NCBI GenBank assembly: GCA_030374765.1 | Contig: JARGXX010000022.1 | Coordinates: 310,001-374,000, forward strand | Direction: 5' to 3' | Length of the DNA stretch: 64,000 nucleotides | Source: Agarophyton chilense | Taxonomy: Eukaryota > Rhodophyta > Florideophyceae > Gracilariales > Gracilariaceae | Shown: positions 63,440 through 64,000 of the stretch, one piece after another | Layout of the letters: the number at the start of each line of letters is the position of its first letter | Position numbering within the stretch: position 1 is the stretch's first letter | Notes under the pieces: generated by a model | Databases searched by the model: none | What the model was told of the DNA's origin: nothing | Seen by the model: the letters and a program-made list of their open reading frames with translations, nothing else | Program-made: the position numbers and the translations under genes

Positions 63440-64000
63440 AATCTGGATCGGCAGTGGAAAAGTGAAAATGAAAAAGGCCACGGGTGCAACACATAAGCTG
63501 GGTGCCAACACGAGTAGCAATTCAGCTCGGGTAACATCAATGGTAATACTCTTGGCCACGCGATCGGGCTAGCGCTCTCCAAAGAAGTCTATGTCTGGCT
63601 TGAGCACACCGCGGCGGCAGGCGGGGCAGCACCGGACATTAGCGACTGACGTCCGAGGAAATGGTGGAGTCGGGAATGCGGCGGGCGCACACAGTGCGCA
63701 TGCACGTGGCGGTGAGAAAGAAGACGTGAAACAACACTTTACGGTCCGCTGACGCGCCCGTGGCACGCGCCTGACCGTCGATGTTCTGTGAGTAGAGACG
63801 CAGCAGCCGGTTGCTGTGCTGCAGGTAGGCGATGTAGCTGTGGGTGAACGAAGGCTTCCCGGGCGCGGGCGGCTGCAGCATGACGTATGGGGCAAACTCG
63901 AAAAACATGGACCGATCATCCCGGACCTCTTCCAGAAAGAAGATCTGCCGCGGGTCACACAGGTCGAAGCGCTCCATCACAGCGTCGTACACACCGCTCG
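63440..64000 (-). pseudogene. Sirtuin deacetylase, broken and cut by the window end
   Basis: Runs off the window at 64000. 'RQIFFLEEVRD', 'KPSFTHSYIAYL' and 'LLRLYSQNIDGQ' (the NAD-binding QNID) are read from 63992, then the zinc region 'TATCMRTVCARRIP'. A frameshift near 63640-63660 moves to 'RCCPACRRGVLKPDIDFFGE', and the frame then hits a TAG at 63569-63571 before 'DRVAKSITIDV' and 'LLLVLAPSLCVAPVA'. These are the ordered sirtuin motifs, of the SIR2/HST2 type. Sirtuins remove acyl groups from lysine using NAD. With a frameshift and a stop it is likely a pseudogene; sequence errors or unseen introns are alternatives. Confidence 0.72.

Overview
This window is eukaryotic nuclear DNA, most likely from a red alga of the florideophyte kind (a Chondrus-like genome). 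That placement is my inference. It rests on compact, mostly single-exon genes with a few short spliceosomal introns (70-127 bases), plastid-directed genes (a DUF2854 protein with a transit peptide and a ClpF-like UVR/YccV protein), a Golgi sulfotransferase of the sort used on sulfated galactans, and LTR and DIRS-like retroelements beside dense gene clusters. No bacterial operon signals, rRNA, tRNA or CRISPR were seen.

Layout. 1-7.7 kb is nested, decayed retroelement DNA: a Ty3/chromovirus pol remnant on + running into a probable LTR, then a broken gag on -, then a non-coding module that recurs at 60.3-61.0 kb. 7.7-11.3 kb is AT-rich with nothing recognised. 11.3-55.4 kb is the gene-rich core with about 24 genes: FAD/NAD(P)-binding protein, FUN14, a PIP-box protein, sulfotransferase, PhyH-like dioxygenase, WW-copine, DUF2854, long coiled-coil protein, small coiled-coil protein, ClpF-like, BolA, Nudix, argininosuccinate synthase, PEX10, KEN-box protein, methyltransferase, NDP-sugar 4,6-dehydratase, TMEM230, a papain-like/cNMP/SLC25 fusion, 14-3-3, VPS39-like, NAA10 and VPS16. 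55.4-64 kb is again accessory: a DIRS-like element, the second copy of the module, a broken PIF/Harbinger transposase, a frameshifted MetE fragment and a broken sirtuin.

Most core genes sit as head-to-head (-/+) pairs sharing short promoters. Functional themes are endolysosomal tethering (VPS39-like and VPS16 flank NAA10), membrane and organelle traffic (copine, TMEM230, PEX10, FUN14), plastid proteostasis, and cell-cycle candidates whose promoters carry E2F-like sites. The standout is a single continuous reading frame joining a permuted papain-fold domain, two cyclic-nucleotide-binding domains, an EF-hand-like region and a complete mitochondrial carrier.

Start codons were checked against the DNA. 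Several long frames extend upstream through non-ATG codons, and I trimmed these to the first plausible ATG. Introns were placed by GT/AG plus reading-frame and family-sequence continuity.
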